Source: Ruegeria intermedia
GTDB taxonomy: Bacteria > Pseudomonadota > Alphaproteobacteria > Rhodobacterales > Rhodobacteraceae
Length of the DNA: 64,000 nucleotides
Direction of reading: 5' to 3'
Assembly: GCF_900129345.1 (NCBI RefSeq)
Contig: NZ_FQVK01000010.1
Location: 1-64,000 of the forward strand
Below the pieces are notes generated by a model. It saw only the letters and a program-made list of their open reading frames with translations. It searched no databases and had not been told where the DNA came from. Of the stretch, positions 40,380 to 49,488 are shown piece after piece. Position 1 is the first letter of the stretch, and the number at the start of each line of letters is the position of its first letter. The position numbers were made by a program, and so were the translations under genes.

Positions 40380-41618
40380 TCAGGCCGCCTTGTCCAGTTC
40401 AAACGCATCATGCAGCGCCTGAACGGCAAGTTCCATGTATTTCCGATCGATCAGCACGGAAATCTTGATCTCGGAGGTTGTGATGACCTTGATGTTGATC
40501 CCCTCATCCGAGAGCACCTTGAACATCTTGGCCGCCACGCCCGACTGCGAGCGCATGCCGATGCCCACGACCGAAACCTTGGCCACGTCGGTATCGGCGA
40601 CCAGCTCGGCATAGTTCAGATCACCACGCTCCTTGACTGCCAGCAGCGCCTTTTCGGCGCGCGCCACCTGGTTGGTGGGGCAGGAAAAGGTCATGTCCGT
40701 GCGCCCCTCGTCCGAGATGTTCTGCACGATCATGTCGACATTGATCCCCTCATCGCTGAGCGCGTTGAAGATGATCGCGGCGATGCCGGGGCGGTCGGCG
40801 ACCGACACGACGGTCATCTTGGCCTCGTCCCGCGAATAGGCCACACCCGAGACTACATTGGATTCCATGATTTCCTCCTCGTCGACGACCAGGGTTCCGG
40901 CCTCGTCGGACTGTTCCTCGAAGCTTGAGAGAACACGCAGTTTCACCTTGTACCGCATCGCCAGCTCGACCGAGCGGGTCTGCAGTACCTTGGCCCCCAA
41001 CGAGGCCAATTCGAGCATTTCCTCGAACGAGATCTTGTCCAGCTTGCGCGCCTTCTCGCAGATGCGCGGATCGGTGGTATAGACGCCGTCCACATCGGTG
41101 TAGATGTCGCAGCGCTCGGCGTCGAAGGCGGCGGCGAAGGCCACGGCGGTGGTGTCCGAACCGCCCCGGCCCAGCGTGGTGATCCGCCCTTCGGGGCTGA
41201 GGCCCTGAAAGCCCGCCACCACGGCGACCTTCATGCCCTCACCGAACTTCTGGTTGATGTTGTCGGTCGGAATGTCCAGGATCCGCGCCGCCGAATGGGC
41301 GCCATCGGTCAGCAGGGGCACCTGCCAGCCCTGCCAACTGCGGGCGGGAATGTCCATTTCCTGCAGCGTCAGTGCCATCAGCCCGGCGGTGACATTCTCG
41401 CCCGAGGACACCACGGCATCATATTCGCGCGCGTCGTACAGCGGCGAAATCTCGTCGACCCAGCCCACCAGTTCGTTGGTCTTGCCCGACATGGCCGAAA
41501 CGATGACGATGACGTCATAGCCCTTGGCCACTTCGACGCCGATACGCTTGGCCGCGCGGCGGATGCGGTCGAGGTTGGCGACGGATGTGCCGCCAAATTT
41601 CATCACGAGTACGGGCAT
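40380..41618 (-). CDS. lysC: Aspartate kinase
   Basis: 412 residues. MPVLVMKFGGTSVANLDRIR gives the kinase motif KFGGTS at residues 7-12; GRGGSDTTAVAFAAA binds aspartate. Two ACT domains follow from about residue 265 (MTVVSVADRPGIAAIIFNAL and AKVSVVGIGMRSQSGVAAKM), so feedback by Lys and/or Thr is expected. First step of the Lys/Thr/Met pathway; thrC is also in this window at 54277. No lysine riboswitch was seen upstream. Confidence 0.97.
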   Translation of the reverse strand: MPVLVMKFGGTSVANLDRIRRAAKRIGVEVAKGYDVIVIVSAMSGKTNELVGWVDEISPLYDAREYDAVVSSGENVTAGLMALTLQEMDIPARSWQGWQVPLLTDGAHSAARILDIPTDNINQKFGEGMKVAVVAGFQGLSPEGRITTLGRGGSDTTAVAFAAAFDAERCDIYTDVDGVYTTDPRICEKARKLDKISFEEMLELASLGAKVLQTRSVELAMRYKVKLRVLSSFEEQSDEAGTLVVDEEEIMESNVVSGVAYSRDEAKMTVVSVADRPGIAAIIFNALSDEGINVDMIVQNISDEGRTDMTFSCPTNQVARAEKALLAVKERGDLNYAELVADTDVAKVSVVGIGMRSQSGVAAKMFKVLSDEGINIKVITTSEIKISVLIDRKYMELAVQALHDAFELDKAA

Positions 41619-41784
41619 GGGGGCAAATGTCTCCGCGCCTTGGATTTCCGGTCCCGTGCGTCTTATGCGAGGGGACCCGATAGGGCAAGGGTGCAAAGCG
41701 GCAGACCCTGCGGCGCGCGGTCGCTTTACAACCGGCTCCGGCAATGTCAGCGTGGGATCAGCCGTTTACGCCAAGAGGTCTTTC

Positions 41785-42141
41785 ATGCTGCGTTTCGTTT
41801 TTGCCCTTGTCCTGATGTCCGCGCCCGCGGTGGCCCAGGTGGCCACCCTGTCCGGCACGGATGGTCAAAACGCATTGGGAACCGTGCCCTGCACCGCCTT
41901 GTCAGGGCAGTCGCTGCAAAGCTGCCCGGCCGAGTTGCGCCGCAAAGAGGACGGAACCGCAACGCTGGCGGTCCAACTGCCCACCGGCGAGGTGCGCCGC
42001 ATCTATTTCACCGATGGCGAACCCGATTCCAGCAGTTCGACCGCTCAGATCACGTCGGAAACACGCGGCGATATCCTGGTGATTTTCATCGACCCCGGCG
42101 AAGTCTACGAGATCCCCAAGGCGGCGCTGGCAACTCAGTAA
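41785..42141 (+). CDS. Small exported protein, function unknown
   Basis: 118 residues with a signal peptide MLRFVFALVLMSAPAVAQVA, cleaved near AVA. The mature part has two cysteines (VPCTAL and QSCPAEL) near its N-terminus and is acidic and beta-rich (GEVRRIYFTDGEPDS, GDILVIFIDPGEVYEIPKAA). I recognise no named family. AGAGG lies nine bases before the ATG at 41785; longer upstream frames are not coding. Its stop overlaps the convergent SDR gene by seven bases. Confidence 0.75.
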   Translation: MLRFVFALVLMSAPAVAQVATLSGTDGQNALGTVPCTALSGQSLQSCPAELRRKEDGTATLAVQLPTGEVRRIYFTDGEPDSSSSTAQITSETRGDILVIFIDPGEVYEIPKAALATQ

Positions 42142-42773
42142 GGATGCGCCTGCCCGTCCCAGGTTTCGAAACACCCGGTGGTATCGAGGCTCAGCGCCTC
42201 GAAACGCTCGGTCAGCCCGGCAACGGCCTGTGAGACGGTGATGTCGGCAGCCTGACCGCCCATGTCCGTCTGCACCCATCCGGGGTGATAGATACCCACC
42301 GCGATGCCGTCGCCCTTCAGATCCACCGCCAGGTTGCGCCCGAGATTCAGCGCGGCGGCCTTTGAAGCACGATAGATGTAACTCCCCCCGGGCGCCCGCG
42401 TGTGCGAGGCCATCTGCGACGAGATGATCGCGATCTTGCCGTGCGCGGCCCGCAGATTGGGCAGCAGGGCTTGAATGGTCAGAAACACGCCGGTCACATT
42501 GGCGGCAAAGGTCTGGGCCCACATCTCGGCCGGGTAGCCCTCGATCGTCTGACCCTTGTCCAGATACACGCCCGCGTTGCACACCAACAGGTCAACAGGT
42601 TGCCCGTGCAGCGCACGCGCCATTGCCGCATGATCGGCCGGATCGGTCACGTCCAGTTTCACCGCACCACTGCCATCGCGGGCGGTGCCGGTGACCTGAT
42701 GGCCCTGCCCTTTGAAGTGATCGGCCATCGCCCGGCCGATCCCCCGATTGGCACCGGTGATCAGAACATGCAT
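42135..42773 (-). CDS. Short-chain dehydrogenase/reductase
   Basis: 212 residues. The Rossmann motif is ITGANRGIGRAMADHF (TGxxxGIG), NAG appears in LLVCNAGVYLD, Ser in IISSQMASH, and the catalytic YxxxK in YRASKAAALNL. Complete for a classical SDR of the CsgA/YciK type. Cofactor and substrate cannot be read. Its start is four bases from the end of the DUF1178 gene, so the two probably share a transcript with the Nudix gene further upstream. Confidence 0.9.
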   Translation of the reverse strand: MHVLITGANRGIGRAMADHFKGQGHQVTGTARDGSGAVKLDVTDPADHAAMARALHGQPVDLLVCNAGVYLDKGQTIEGYPAEMWAQTFAANVTGVFLTIQALLPNLRAAHGKIAIISSQMASHTRAPGGSYIYRASKAAALNLGRNLAVDLKGDGIAVGIYHPGWVQTDMGGQAADITVSQAVAGLTERFEALSLDTTGCFETWDGQAHPY

Positions 42774-42776
42774 CGC

Positions 42777-43211
42777 TCAGTTCGTCTTTCGGCTGGGTAC
42801 GAAGGGCAGAGGCGCCACGGGCACACCGTCTTCGATCAGCGCCTTGGCCTCTTCCGCCCTGGCCTCACCATAGATGGGGCGCTCGGGCGCTTCGCCCAGA
42901 TGAATCTTGCGGGCCTCGCGCGCGAAATCGCGCCCGACATAGTCGGAATTGGCCTCGACCTTGGCGCGCAGCTCTTTCAGGACGCGCTCGATCTCGGCCT
43001 TGGAAGGGGCCGCCTCAGCCCGAGGCGCGGGCGCCTGCGTGCTGCGCGCGGAACTCAGCCGCGGCGTCATGACGGCCTTCTCGACCGAGGTACAGCCGCA
43101 CTGCGTGCAGGTCACCATGCCCGCCTTGGCCAGCTTGTCATAGGCATCGGCCGACTGGAACCAGCTGTCGAACCCGTGACCGTTGCTGCATTTCAGAGCA
43201 TATTGAATCAT
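42777..43211 (-). CDS. DUF1178-family small protein
   Basis: 144 residues. MIQYALKCSNGHGFDSWFQS and VTCTQCGCTSVEKAVMTPRL give a zinc-ribbon-like set of four cysteines and a following PRL motif, the usual DUF1178 pattern; the C-terminal part is a linker and a helical region. The family is common in alphaproteobacteria and uncharacterised. It follows the Nudix gene by 51 bases. Confidence 0.88.
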   Translation of the reverse strand: MIQYALKCSNGHGFDSWFQSADAYDKLAKAGMVTCTQCGCTSVEKAVMTPRLSSARSTQAPAPRAEAAPSKAEIERVLKELRAKVEANSDYVGRDFAREARKIHLGEAPERPIYGEARAEEAKALIEDGVPVAPLPFVPSRKTN

Positions 43212-43262
43212 CTTGCGTCCAAAAGGTCGGTTTCCGAATAGATACCGTCAGACATGGCGATA

Positions 43263-43757
43263 TCAAGCCTTTCTCGCGACGACACGATCCGCCACGGTCG
43301 AGAAGCCCCGGATCAATGCGGACAGGTCCTGCGCGAAAACCCTGTCGGCCGCCTCGTCCGGCTTGAGCCATACCCTGCGCCGCTGACCGGCCTCGGGGAA
43401 ACTTTCGGCCACTTCGGTGACCCGCAGAGGAAAGACGTCGACCAGACACATCACGCGCCCCAACCGCTTGTGGTGCTTGGCATGGGCGAAGCTTCCGATA
43501 CGCCGGGTGTCGCAATGGCCGGTCACGCCGGCCTCTTCCCAAGCCTCGCGCGCGGCGGAATCCGCGTCGCTCAGACCGGTGATCACCCACCCCTTGGGAA
43601 TGATCCAGCGGCCGGACCCGCGCGTCGATATCAACAGAACCTCGACCCCCGCCTGCGTCTGGCGATGGCACAGGGCCGCCACCTGCCGCATGACCGGCAG
43701 TTGCTGGGAGGCGAATGCGCCGTCCGAAGACAGCCTGGCGTCTTTCACGTTCAGCAT
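43263..43757 (-). CDS. Nudix hydrolase
   Basis: 164 residues. GSGRWIIPKGWVITGLSDAD and AAREAWEEAGVTG form a full Nudix box with the REXXEE arginine retained, unlike its relative at 13691. Between residues 20 and 80 the two proteins read alike, so they are paralogues. Substrate unknown; a dinucleoside polyphosphate or diphosphoinositol compound is possible. The 106-base gap upstream shows nothing recognisable. Confidence 0.88.
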   Translation of the reverse strand: MLNVKDARLSSDGAFASQQLPVMRQVAALCHRQTQAGVEVLLISTRGSGRWIIPKGWVITGLSDADSAAREAWEEAGVTGHCDTRRIGSFAHAKHHKRLGRVMCLVDVFPLRVTEVAESFPEAGQRRRVWLKPDEAADRVFAQDLSALIRGFSTVADRVVARKA

Positions 43758-43862
43758 CCTCTCGACAGGCCTCGTTTTCCTGCAAAACCGCCTGCTTGTC
43801 CCGCAGGTCGGTCAGTTTCAGACTACCACTTCAGGCGGAATTGTCCAATTTGGGTCAATCCG

Positions 43863-44612
43863 TCACCCTATCCTGCGGCGCTCCAAGCGCCGAACCAGAT
43901 CTTCATGTGGAATGTCGGCATCGATGGCCAATCGCCGCAGGCCGAAGTGAACCCGGGCAATCTGCTGGTAATAACGGGAATAGACATAGTTGATGCCGCC
44001 TCCGGCGACGGCCCCAAGCACCGGCAGGGTCTGCGCGGCCAATTTCTGACCAAGCGCCACCGACAGTCTGGGCGAAACGGCCGCGATCAGCTTTTGCGTC
44101 GCCGGCCCGGTCAATGTCAGGCGCACCGAGAAGAACCCCAGATCGGCGCCATCGTCATGCGACAGCGGACCCGCGGCCGACAGAACCCTCACGCAGTCGA
44201 ACTTGACGTTTTCGGCCGATGGATCGAACCCCTCACGGGCGGCGGCCCCCTGGATCGCACGCAACAGCATGGTCGTCGTGGCCGGCAGTTCGATCAGCGC
44301 GGTGGTCAGGCCGCCCGTGCCGCCAACTGCGCCCATGGCAGTTGCGACAACCGTGTTCACCCACGGTTCTTGATCCGGGACTGCACGCCGCGATCCATCC
44401 GCCGCGCGGACGGCCACCCACAGCGCCTGCTCGGTGGCCTCCACCACGCCTGACCGAACCGGAGTTGGCAATTGCTCGAGCAGCGACTCCGCCGATCCGC
44501 CCAGACGGTTCAGAAACTTCACTCCGGCGCCCCCGGCGTCGCGATAGTATCCGGCAAGTCGGTCAAGCTCGGCTTCGGGATCTGGTCGCTGCACTCGCAC
44601 GATATCGTGCAT
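43863..44612 (-). CDS. EcsC-family protein
   Basis: 249 residues. The centre reads TVVATAMGAVGGTGGLTTAL and IELPATTTMLLRAIQGAAAR, glycine-rich membrane-like helices typical of EcsC, followed by VLGAVAGGGINYVYSRYY and a basic tail. EcsC in Bacillus is linked to an ABC transporter, but the family function is unknown and no such transporter is adjacent. The start at 44612 (MHDIVRVQRPDPEAELDRLA) is an ATG. Confidence 0.82.
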   Translation of the reverse strand: MHDIVRVQRPDPEAELDRLAGYYRDAGGAGVKFLNRLGGSAESLLEQLPTPVRSGVVEATEQALWVAVRAADGSRRAVPDQEPWVNTVVATAMGAVGGTGGLTTALIELPATTTMLLRAIQGAAAREGFDPSAENVKFDCVRVLSAAGPLSHDDGADLGFFSVRLTLTGPATQKLIAAVSPRLSVALGQKLAAQTLPVLGAVAGGGINYVYSRYYQQIARVHFGLRRLAIDADIPHEDLVRRLERRRIG

Positions 44613-44666
44613 TAGGTCTCCTCCTGCCCCCGAAAGATCGGCATCAGCGCGCGCGCTTTCAATAGG

Positions 44667-45161
44667 TCAGCGGGTCCAACGCGTGACTTCTCCGCCTGTG
44701 CCCTGCCAGGCGCCGGGCGCCAGGTCCAGCCCGAGAACCCGATCCGGGTTGGTTGGCGGCGGCATCTCCACCCCCTCGAGCCGCGCAAACCCAAAGCGTG
44801 AATAATAGGGCGCGTCACCGACCAGCATGACCCGCTCCCACCCTTTGGCCCGCCCGGCTTCGATACCTTCACGGATCAGGTAACCACCCAACCCTTCGCC
44901 CTGGTGGGTCGGGTGGACGGCAACGGGCCCCAGCAAAAGCGCGTCGTGTGCGCCAACATGAACCGGCCAGAATCGGATGGCCCCAGCCAGAATGCCCTGC
45001 CCGTCACGGGCCACCATCGACAGCCCAGACACGGGCGGAACGTCGTCGCGCAACCGATAGGACGACAGCGCCTCGCGCCCCGGCGCAAAGCACAGGTCAT
45101 AGAGGGCCTCGACTTCCCACCAATCCTTCGGCTCTTCCGGTCTGATCCCGAACTGCTGCAC
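44667..45161 (-). CDS. GNAT-family N-acetyltransferase (YhbS-like)
   Basis: 164 residues with a GTG start. The acetyl-CoA-binding stretch is VHPTHQGEGLGGYLIREGIE (Q/RxxGxG/A), then VMLVGDAPYYSRFGF, the YhbS-type GD.PYYxRFGF motif. This group acetylates small molecules or proteins; the target is not known. It ends 55 bases before the EcsC gene's start on the same strand, so a two-gene unit is possible. Confidence 0.88.
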   Translation of the reverse strand: MQQFGIRPEEPKDWWEVEALYDLCFAPGREALSSYRLRDDVPPVSGLSMVARDGQGILAGAIRFWPVHVGAHDALLLGPVAVHPTHQGEGLGGYLIREGIEAGRAKGWERVMLVGDAPYYSRFGFARLEGVEMPPPTNPDRVLGLDLAPGAWQGTGGEVTRWTR

Positions 45162-45233
45162 CGCGGCCCTCTTTTCGACTCTGGCAATCGCCCTAGCACT
45201 TCGCTAGGCCTTGAGCAAACGCTTGGAGATCAG

Positions 45234-45839
45234 ATGTTCTATCGCCCCGAAGACGGCCACGGATTGCCGCACAACCCGTTCAACGCCATCATCACGCCGC
45301 GCCCGATCGGATGGATCTCGACCCGCGGCGCGGATGGGATCAACAACCTGGCGCCCTATTCATTCTTCAACGGGGTTGCCTATACGCCACCGCAGGTGAT
45401 GTTTGCCTCCACCGGTACGAAGCACGACCAGGACCGCGGAAAGGACAGCATCGCCAATATAGAGGCGACCGGCGTCTTTTGCGTCAACGTGGTGGCCCAC
45501 GCCCATCGGGATGCGATGAACGCAAGCTCGGCCAGCCTTCCGAAAGAGGTGGACGAGTTCGCCCACGCCGGGCTGACTCCGGTGGAATGCGAAACCATCT
45601 CATGCGCCCGCATCGAAGGCGCCCCCGCCGCGCTGGAATGCAAACTGACCCAGATCGTCACGCTGCCCGGCCAGGCCAACCAGGTGGTTTTCGGAGAGGT
45701 CATCGGCGTGCACCTGCGCGATGACTGCCTGAAGGACGGCAAGTTCGACGTCACCACCTTTCAACCTTTGTCGCGGCTTGGCTATCGCGACTACTCGGTG
45801 GTGACGGAGTTGTTCTCCCTCAATCGTCCAGACGATTGA
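45234..45839 (+). CDS. Flavin reductase-like, FMN-binding split-barrel protein
   Basis: 201 residues from MFYRPEDGHGLPHNPFNAII. PRPIGWISTRGADGINNLAP and SFFNGVAYTPPQVMFAST are the FMN-binding strands of the flavin reductase-like family, with FCVNVV further on. Such proteins reduce flavin for monooxygenases or bind FMN with unknown roles; no monooxygenase is adjacent. GGAG lies six bases before the ATG. It is divergent from the acetyltransferase gene, with a small CCTAGC/GCTAGG hairpin in the gap. Confidence 0.87.
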   Translation: MFYRPEDGHGLPHNPFNAIITPRPIGWISTRGADGINNLAPYSFFNGVAYTPPQVMFASTGTKHDQDRGKDSIANIEATGVFCVNVVAHAHRDAMNASSASLPKEVDEFAHAGLTPVECETISCARIEGAPAALECKLTQIVTLPGQANQVVFGEVIGVHLRDDCLKDGKFDVTTFQPLSRLGYRDYSVVTELFSLNRPDD

Positions 45840-45849
45840 GGCGGGATTA

Positions 45850-45968
45850 GGGGGCTCTGCCCCCGCCGCGCTGTGCGCGACTCCCCCGGGATATTTTTCG
45901 GCCAGATGAAGGGCGCGCGCGGTCTTCATCTGGCTGCAAATATCCCGGAGCGCGAGGCAGAGCCTCGC
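45850..45968. repeat. Three-hairpin intergenic repeat (REP-like) between convergent genes
   Basis: Three palindromes lie end to end in the gap: GGGGGC/GCCCCC with a three-base loop (45850-45864); a long imperfect inverted repeat whose arms hold GGGATATTTTTCGGCCAGAT and its near complement (about 45881-45950); and GCGAGGC/GCCTCGC with a three-base loop (45952-45968). I recall the GGGATATTTTT..CCAGATGAAG motif as a frequent intergenic sequence in Roseobacter genomes. The last hairpin ends six bases before the SulP gene's stop and may help terminate both convergent transcripts. Confidence 0.6.
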
Positions 45969-45974
45969 ATTGCC

Positions 45975-47609
45975 TCAGTGGCCGCCCAGAATGCCGGTTC
46001 GAACAGAATAGTCGACCGCAAGGCCGTAATCAGGGTCATCGTCGCTGTCGACCATCAAGTGACCTGCTTTCTTGAGCAGCTTGTGGCAGTCCCGGCTGAG
46101 ATGGCGCAGCATGACGCGCTTGCCTGCCGCCTCGTATTTCGCGGCAACGTTTTCGATGGCCTGCAGGGCCGATTGGTCGACCACGCGGCTGTCGGCAAAA
46201 TCCACGATCACCGTTTCCGGGTCGTTCTGAACATCGAACAGTTCGACAAACCCCTCGGACGAACCGAAGAACAGCGGACCCTTGATTTCGTAGACTTTGG
46301 CGCCTTTTTCGGTTTCCGAGTCGCGGGTGACCGCGTGGATGCGCTTGGCGTTGTTCCAGGCATAGGCCAGCGCCGAAACGATCACGCCGACCACGACGGC
46401 CACGGCGAGGTCTTCCATCACGGTGACGACGGTGACCAGAACGATGACGAAGGCATCCGTCAGCGGCACCTTGCGCAGGATGTTGAAGGAGTTCCAGGCG
46501 AAGGTGCCGATCACCACCATGAACATCACGCCAACCAGCGCAGCCAGCGGAATCTGTTCGATCAAAGGCGAGCCGACAAGGATGAACACCAGCAGGAACA
46601 GCGCGGCAGCGATCCCCGCGATGCGCGTGCGGCCGCCGGACTTTACGTTGATCATCGACTGCCCGATCATCGCACAGCCGCCCATCCCGCCAAAGAACCC
46701 GGTGACGACGTTGGCGGTACCCTGCGCGATGCATTCCTGCGAAGCACCGCCGCGCTTGCCGGTGATCTCGCCCACCAGGTTCAGCGTCAGCAGGGATTCG
46801 ATCAGGCCGATGGCCGCCAGGATGACGGCGTAGGGCAGGATGATCTCGAAAGTTTCCCAGGTCAGCGGAACCATGGGGATGTGGAATTTTGGCAGTCCGC
46901 CCTCGATCGAGGCCAGGTCTCCGACGCGCGGGACATCCAGCCCCATACCGATCACCAGCGCGGCCACCACGACGATGCCCGCCAGCGGTGCCGGCACGAT
47001 GCGCGTGACGCGCGGCATCACCCAGATCACCGCCATGGTCAGTGCGACCAGCCCCAGCATCGTGTATAGCTGCATCCCGGACAGCCATTCACCGCCGCTC
47101 ATGCCGTGGCCGGTGTTTTCCATAGTGCCCGGCACCTTGAACTGGCCCAGTTGCGCCAGAAAGATCACGATGGCCAGGCCATTGACAAAGCCCAGCATCA
47201 CCGGATGCGGCACCAGCCGGATGAACCGGCCCCAATGCATGGCCCCCGCGATGATCTGCAGGATGCCCATCAAAACCACTGTGGCGAACAGGTATTCGAC
47301 CCCGTGCTGCGCCACCAGCGCCACCATGACGACCGCCAGCGCACCGGTTGCGCCCGAGATCATACCCGGACGGCCCCCGATCAGCGCGGTGATCAGCCCC
47401 ACGAGGAACGCCGCATACAGACCCACCAGCGGGTGAACCCCGGCGACGAAGGCAAAGGCCACCGCTTCGGGCACCAGGGCCAGGGCGACGGTCAGGCCCG
47501 ACAAAAGCTCGATCCGCAGGCGGGCGGGGGTCAGCTTTTCGTCCGGCATCCAGCTCAGATCGGGAATGGCGAGGCGATTGGCAAAGCTTGCCAGCAAGGC
47601 TCGGGGCAT
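45975..47609 (-). CDS. SulP-family inorganic anion transporter
   Basis: 544 residues. About ten to twelve membrane segments, with the SulP motif region LTVALALVPEAVAFAFVAGV near residue 40 and GGMGGCAMIGQSMINVKSGG; a C-terminal STAS domain runs from about residue 410 (VYEIKGPLFFGSSEGFVELF, then VVDQSALQAI). Members move sulfate, bicarbonate, dicarboxylates or other anions; substrate not predictable. There is a 217-base gap to mtnP, which is divergent. Confidence 0.92.
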   Translation of the reverse strand: MPRALLASFANRLAIPDLSWMPDEKLTPARLRIELLSGLTVALALVPEAVAFAFVAGVHPLVGLYAAFLVGLITALIGGRPGMISGATGALAVVMVALVAQHGVEYLFATVVLMGILQIIAGAMHWGRFIRLVPHPVMLGFVNGLAIVIFLAQLGQFKVPGTMENTGHGMSGGEWLSGMQLYTMLGLVALTMAVIWVMPRVTRIVPAPLAGIVVVAALVIGMGLDVPRVGDLASIEGGLPKFHIPMVPLTWETFEIILPYAVILAAIGLIESLLTLNLVGEITGKRGGASQECIAQGTANVVTGFFGGMGGCAMIGQSMINVKSGGRTRIAGIAAALFLLVFILVGSPLIEQIPLAALVGVMFMVVIGTFAWNSFNILRKVPLTDAFVIVLVTVVTVMEDLAVAVVVGVIVSALAYAWNNAKRIHAVTRDSETEKGAKVYEIKGPLFFGSSEGFVELFDVQNDPETVIVDFADSRVVDQSALQAIENVAAKYEAAGKRVMLRHLSRDCHKLLKKAGHLMVDSDDDPDYGLAVDYSVRTGILGGH

Positions 47610-47640
47610 GAATTGGTCCTGTGGGTCAGAATGTTCGCGC

Positions 47641-47664
47641 GAAGGCGGTCGTATACCCGCCTTC
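47641..47664. other. Perfect hairpin in the SulP-mtnP gap
   Basis: GAAGGCGG and CCGCCTTC form a perfect eight-base stem with an eight-base loop, 32 bases upstream of the SulP start codon on the minus strand. It may be an operator or a leader structure of the SulP transcript. No T-run follows. Confidence 0.4.
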
Positions 47665-47825
47665 GGCGCTGTCTGCTAGCCCATCGATGGCAGGCTGTCA
47701 TGCAAAAACTGCAAGGCGACGCCCGTTGTCGCTCCTGTGAGCCGCAAAAACACCGGCAAGCCTTGCCAAATGCCCGACAAGCCCGCAGAAATTCCCACAG
47801 GCAGGTATCGCAGCGGAGAACGAAC

Positions 47826-48698
47826 GTGGCCCAGACAAAGATTGCCGTCATCGGCGGATCGGGAATTTATGACATCGACGGGCTGGAGACGCCGCAATGG
47901 GTTACCGTGGAAACGCCCTGGGGCGCGCCGTCCGACCAGATCCTGACCGGGACACTGGACGGCATCGAGATGGCCTTTCTGCCCCGCCACGGGCGCGGGC
48001 ATGTGCATTCGCCGACCGAGGTGCCCTATCGCGCCAATATCGACGCGCTGAAACGGCTGGGGGTGACCGATGTGATCTCGGTTTCGGCCTGCGGCTCCTT
48101 CCGCGAACACATGGCGCCGGGAGATTTCGTGGTCGTCGATCAGTTCATCGACCGCACCTTCGCCCGCGAGAAAAGCTTTTTCGGCACCGGCTGTGTCGCC
48201 CATGTCAGCGTGGCCCATCCGACCTGCCCGCGCCTGGGCGATGCCTGTGAATCCGCCGCCCGGGCGGCGGGCATCACCGTGCATCGCGGCGGCACCTACC
48301 TGGCGATGGAAGGGCCGCAATTCTCGACGCTGGCGGAATCGAAGATGTACCGCGAGCAGTGGGGCTGCGACGTGGTCGGCATGACCAACATGCCCGAGGC
48401 CAAACTGGCCCGCGAGGCCGAGCTTTGCTATGCCTCGGTGGCGATGGTCACCGACTATGACAGCTGGCACCCCGATCACGGCGAAGTGGACGTGACCGCG
48501 ATCATCGCGACGCTGACCGGCAATGCCGAGAAGGCGCGCGCCTTGGTCAAGAGCCTGCCCGCCCTGCTGGGAGCAGAGCGCGCGCCCTGCCGGCATGGCT
48601 GCGACCGGGCGCTGGACCACGCGATTTTGACGGCCCCGGAAAAGCGCGACCCGCAAGTGCTGACCAAGCTGGATGCGGTGGCGGGCCGGGTATTGTAG
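47826..48698 (+). CDS. mtnP: S-methyl-5'-thioadenosine phosphorylase
   Basis: 290 residues with a GTG start. AVIGGSGIYDIDGLE, then FLPRHGRGHVHSPTEVPYRA (phosphate and ribose site), SVSACGSFREHMAPGDFVVV, and GGTYLAMEGPQFSTLAESKM with NMPEAKLAREAELCYAS mark methylthioadenosine phosphorylase rather than purine nucleoside phosphorylase. It turns methylthioadenosine into adenine and methylthioribose-1-phosphate. The apt gene 791 bases downstream would recycle the adenine, so the two may form a salvage pair with the LysE gene between. Confidence 0.93.
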   Translation: MAQTKIAVIGGSGIYDIDGLETPQWVTVETPWGAPSDQILTGTLDGIEMAFLPRHGRGHVHSPTEVPYRANIDALKRLGVTDVISVSACGSFREHMAPGDFVVVDQFIDRTFAREKSFFGTGCVAHVSVAHPTCPRLGDACESAARAAGITVHRGGTYLAMEGPQFSTLAESKMYREQWGCDVVGMTNMPEAKLAREAELCYASVAMVTDYDSWHPDHGEVDVTAIIATLTGNAEKARALVKSLPALLGAERAPCRHGCDRALDHAILTAPEKRDPQVLTKLDAVAGRVL

Positions 48699-48760
48699 GC
48701 GGCCTTGACGGCCACGTGTTTTTTTCAGGCTCGCTGCGGCGGATCTGACGGAGGTTTGTT

Positions 48761-49390
48761 ATGGATTTTGAACTTTGGCTGGCCTTTGTCGCCGCCTCGA
48801 CCGCCCTTCTGCTGATCCCGGGCCCGACGGTTCTGCTGGTGCTCAGCTATGCGCTGTCCAAAGGGCGCAGCGTGGCCGTGGCCTCGGCCACCGGGGTTGC
48901 GTTGGGGGACCTGATCGCCATGACCGCCTCGTTGCTGGGGCTTGGGGCGCTGGTGCTGGCGTCGGCCACGCTGTTTTCGGTGCTGAAATGGGTGGGCGCC
49001 GCCTATCTGGTCTGGCTGGGCATCAAGCTGCTGCGCAGTGCGCCGTCCGGAGGGATGCAGGCGGTGTCCACCGGGCGCGACGTCACCGCGCGCGGCGTGT
49101 TCGGCCATGCGGCCGCCGTCACCGCCCTGAACCCGAAATCCATCGCCTTCTTCATCGCCTTCGTGCCGCAATTCCTGCGCCCGACCGAGCCGCTGGGCCC
49201 GCAGTTCGCGATCCTGATCGCCACCTTCGTGGGGTTGGCGGGGCTGAACGCGCTGGCCTATGCGCTGCTGGCCGACCGGCTGTGCCGCGTAATCGGCCGC
49301 CCCGGCATCGTCACCGGCATGACCCGTTTCGGAGGACTGACCCTGATCGGAATGGGCGTGGCCACGGCGGTGCTGCGCCGCCCGGCCTGA
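48761..49390 (+). CDS. LysE-family amino acid exporter
   Basis: 209 residues with six membrane segments. LLLIPGPTVLLVLSYALSKG at residues 17-36 is the LysE/RhtB signature (with PGP), and ALNPKSIAFFIAFVPQFL marks the second conserved region. It exports an amino acid, perhaps homoserine, threonine or lysine. A strong GGAGG ribosome binding site is six bases before the ATG. It sits between mtnP and apt on the same strand, with gaps of 62 and 98 bases. Confidence 0.9.
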   Translation: MDFELWLAFVAASTALLLIPGPTVLLVLSYALSKGRSVAVASATGVALGDLIAMTASLLGLGALVLASATLFSVLKWVGAAYLVWLGIKLLRSAPSGGMQAVSTGRDVTARGVFGHAAAVTALNPKSIAFFIAFVPQFLRPTEPLGPQFAILIATFVGLAGLNALAYALLADRLCRVIGRPGIVTGMTRFGGLTLIGMGVATAVLRRPA

Positions 49391-49488
49391 GCCCCGCAGC
49401 AAAAACGCGCAGGCCGGCAACTGCCGCTTGCATGACTGGCCGCGATACGCCAAACACCGCCCTGTTCTGACGCAAGAAGGGTCACCCC

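Noticed and set aside
41619-41784. Lysine riboswitch before lysC
   Set aside because: The 166 bases between lysC and the small exported-protein gene contain no conserved riboswitch-like helices that I can see.
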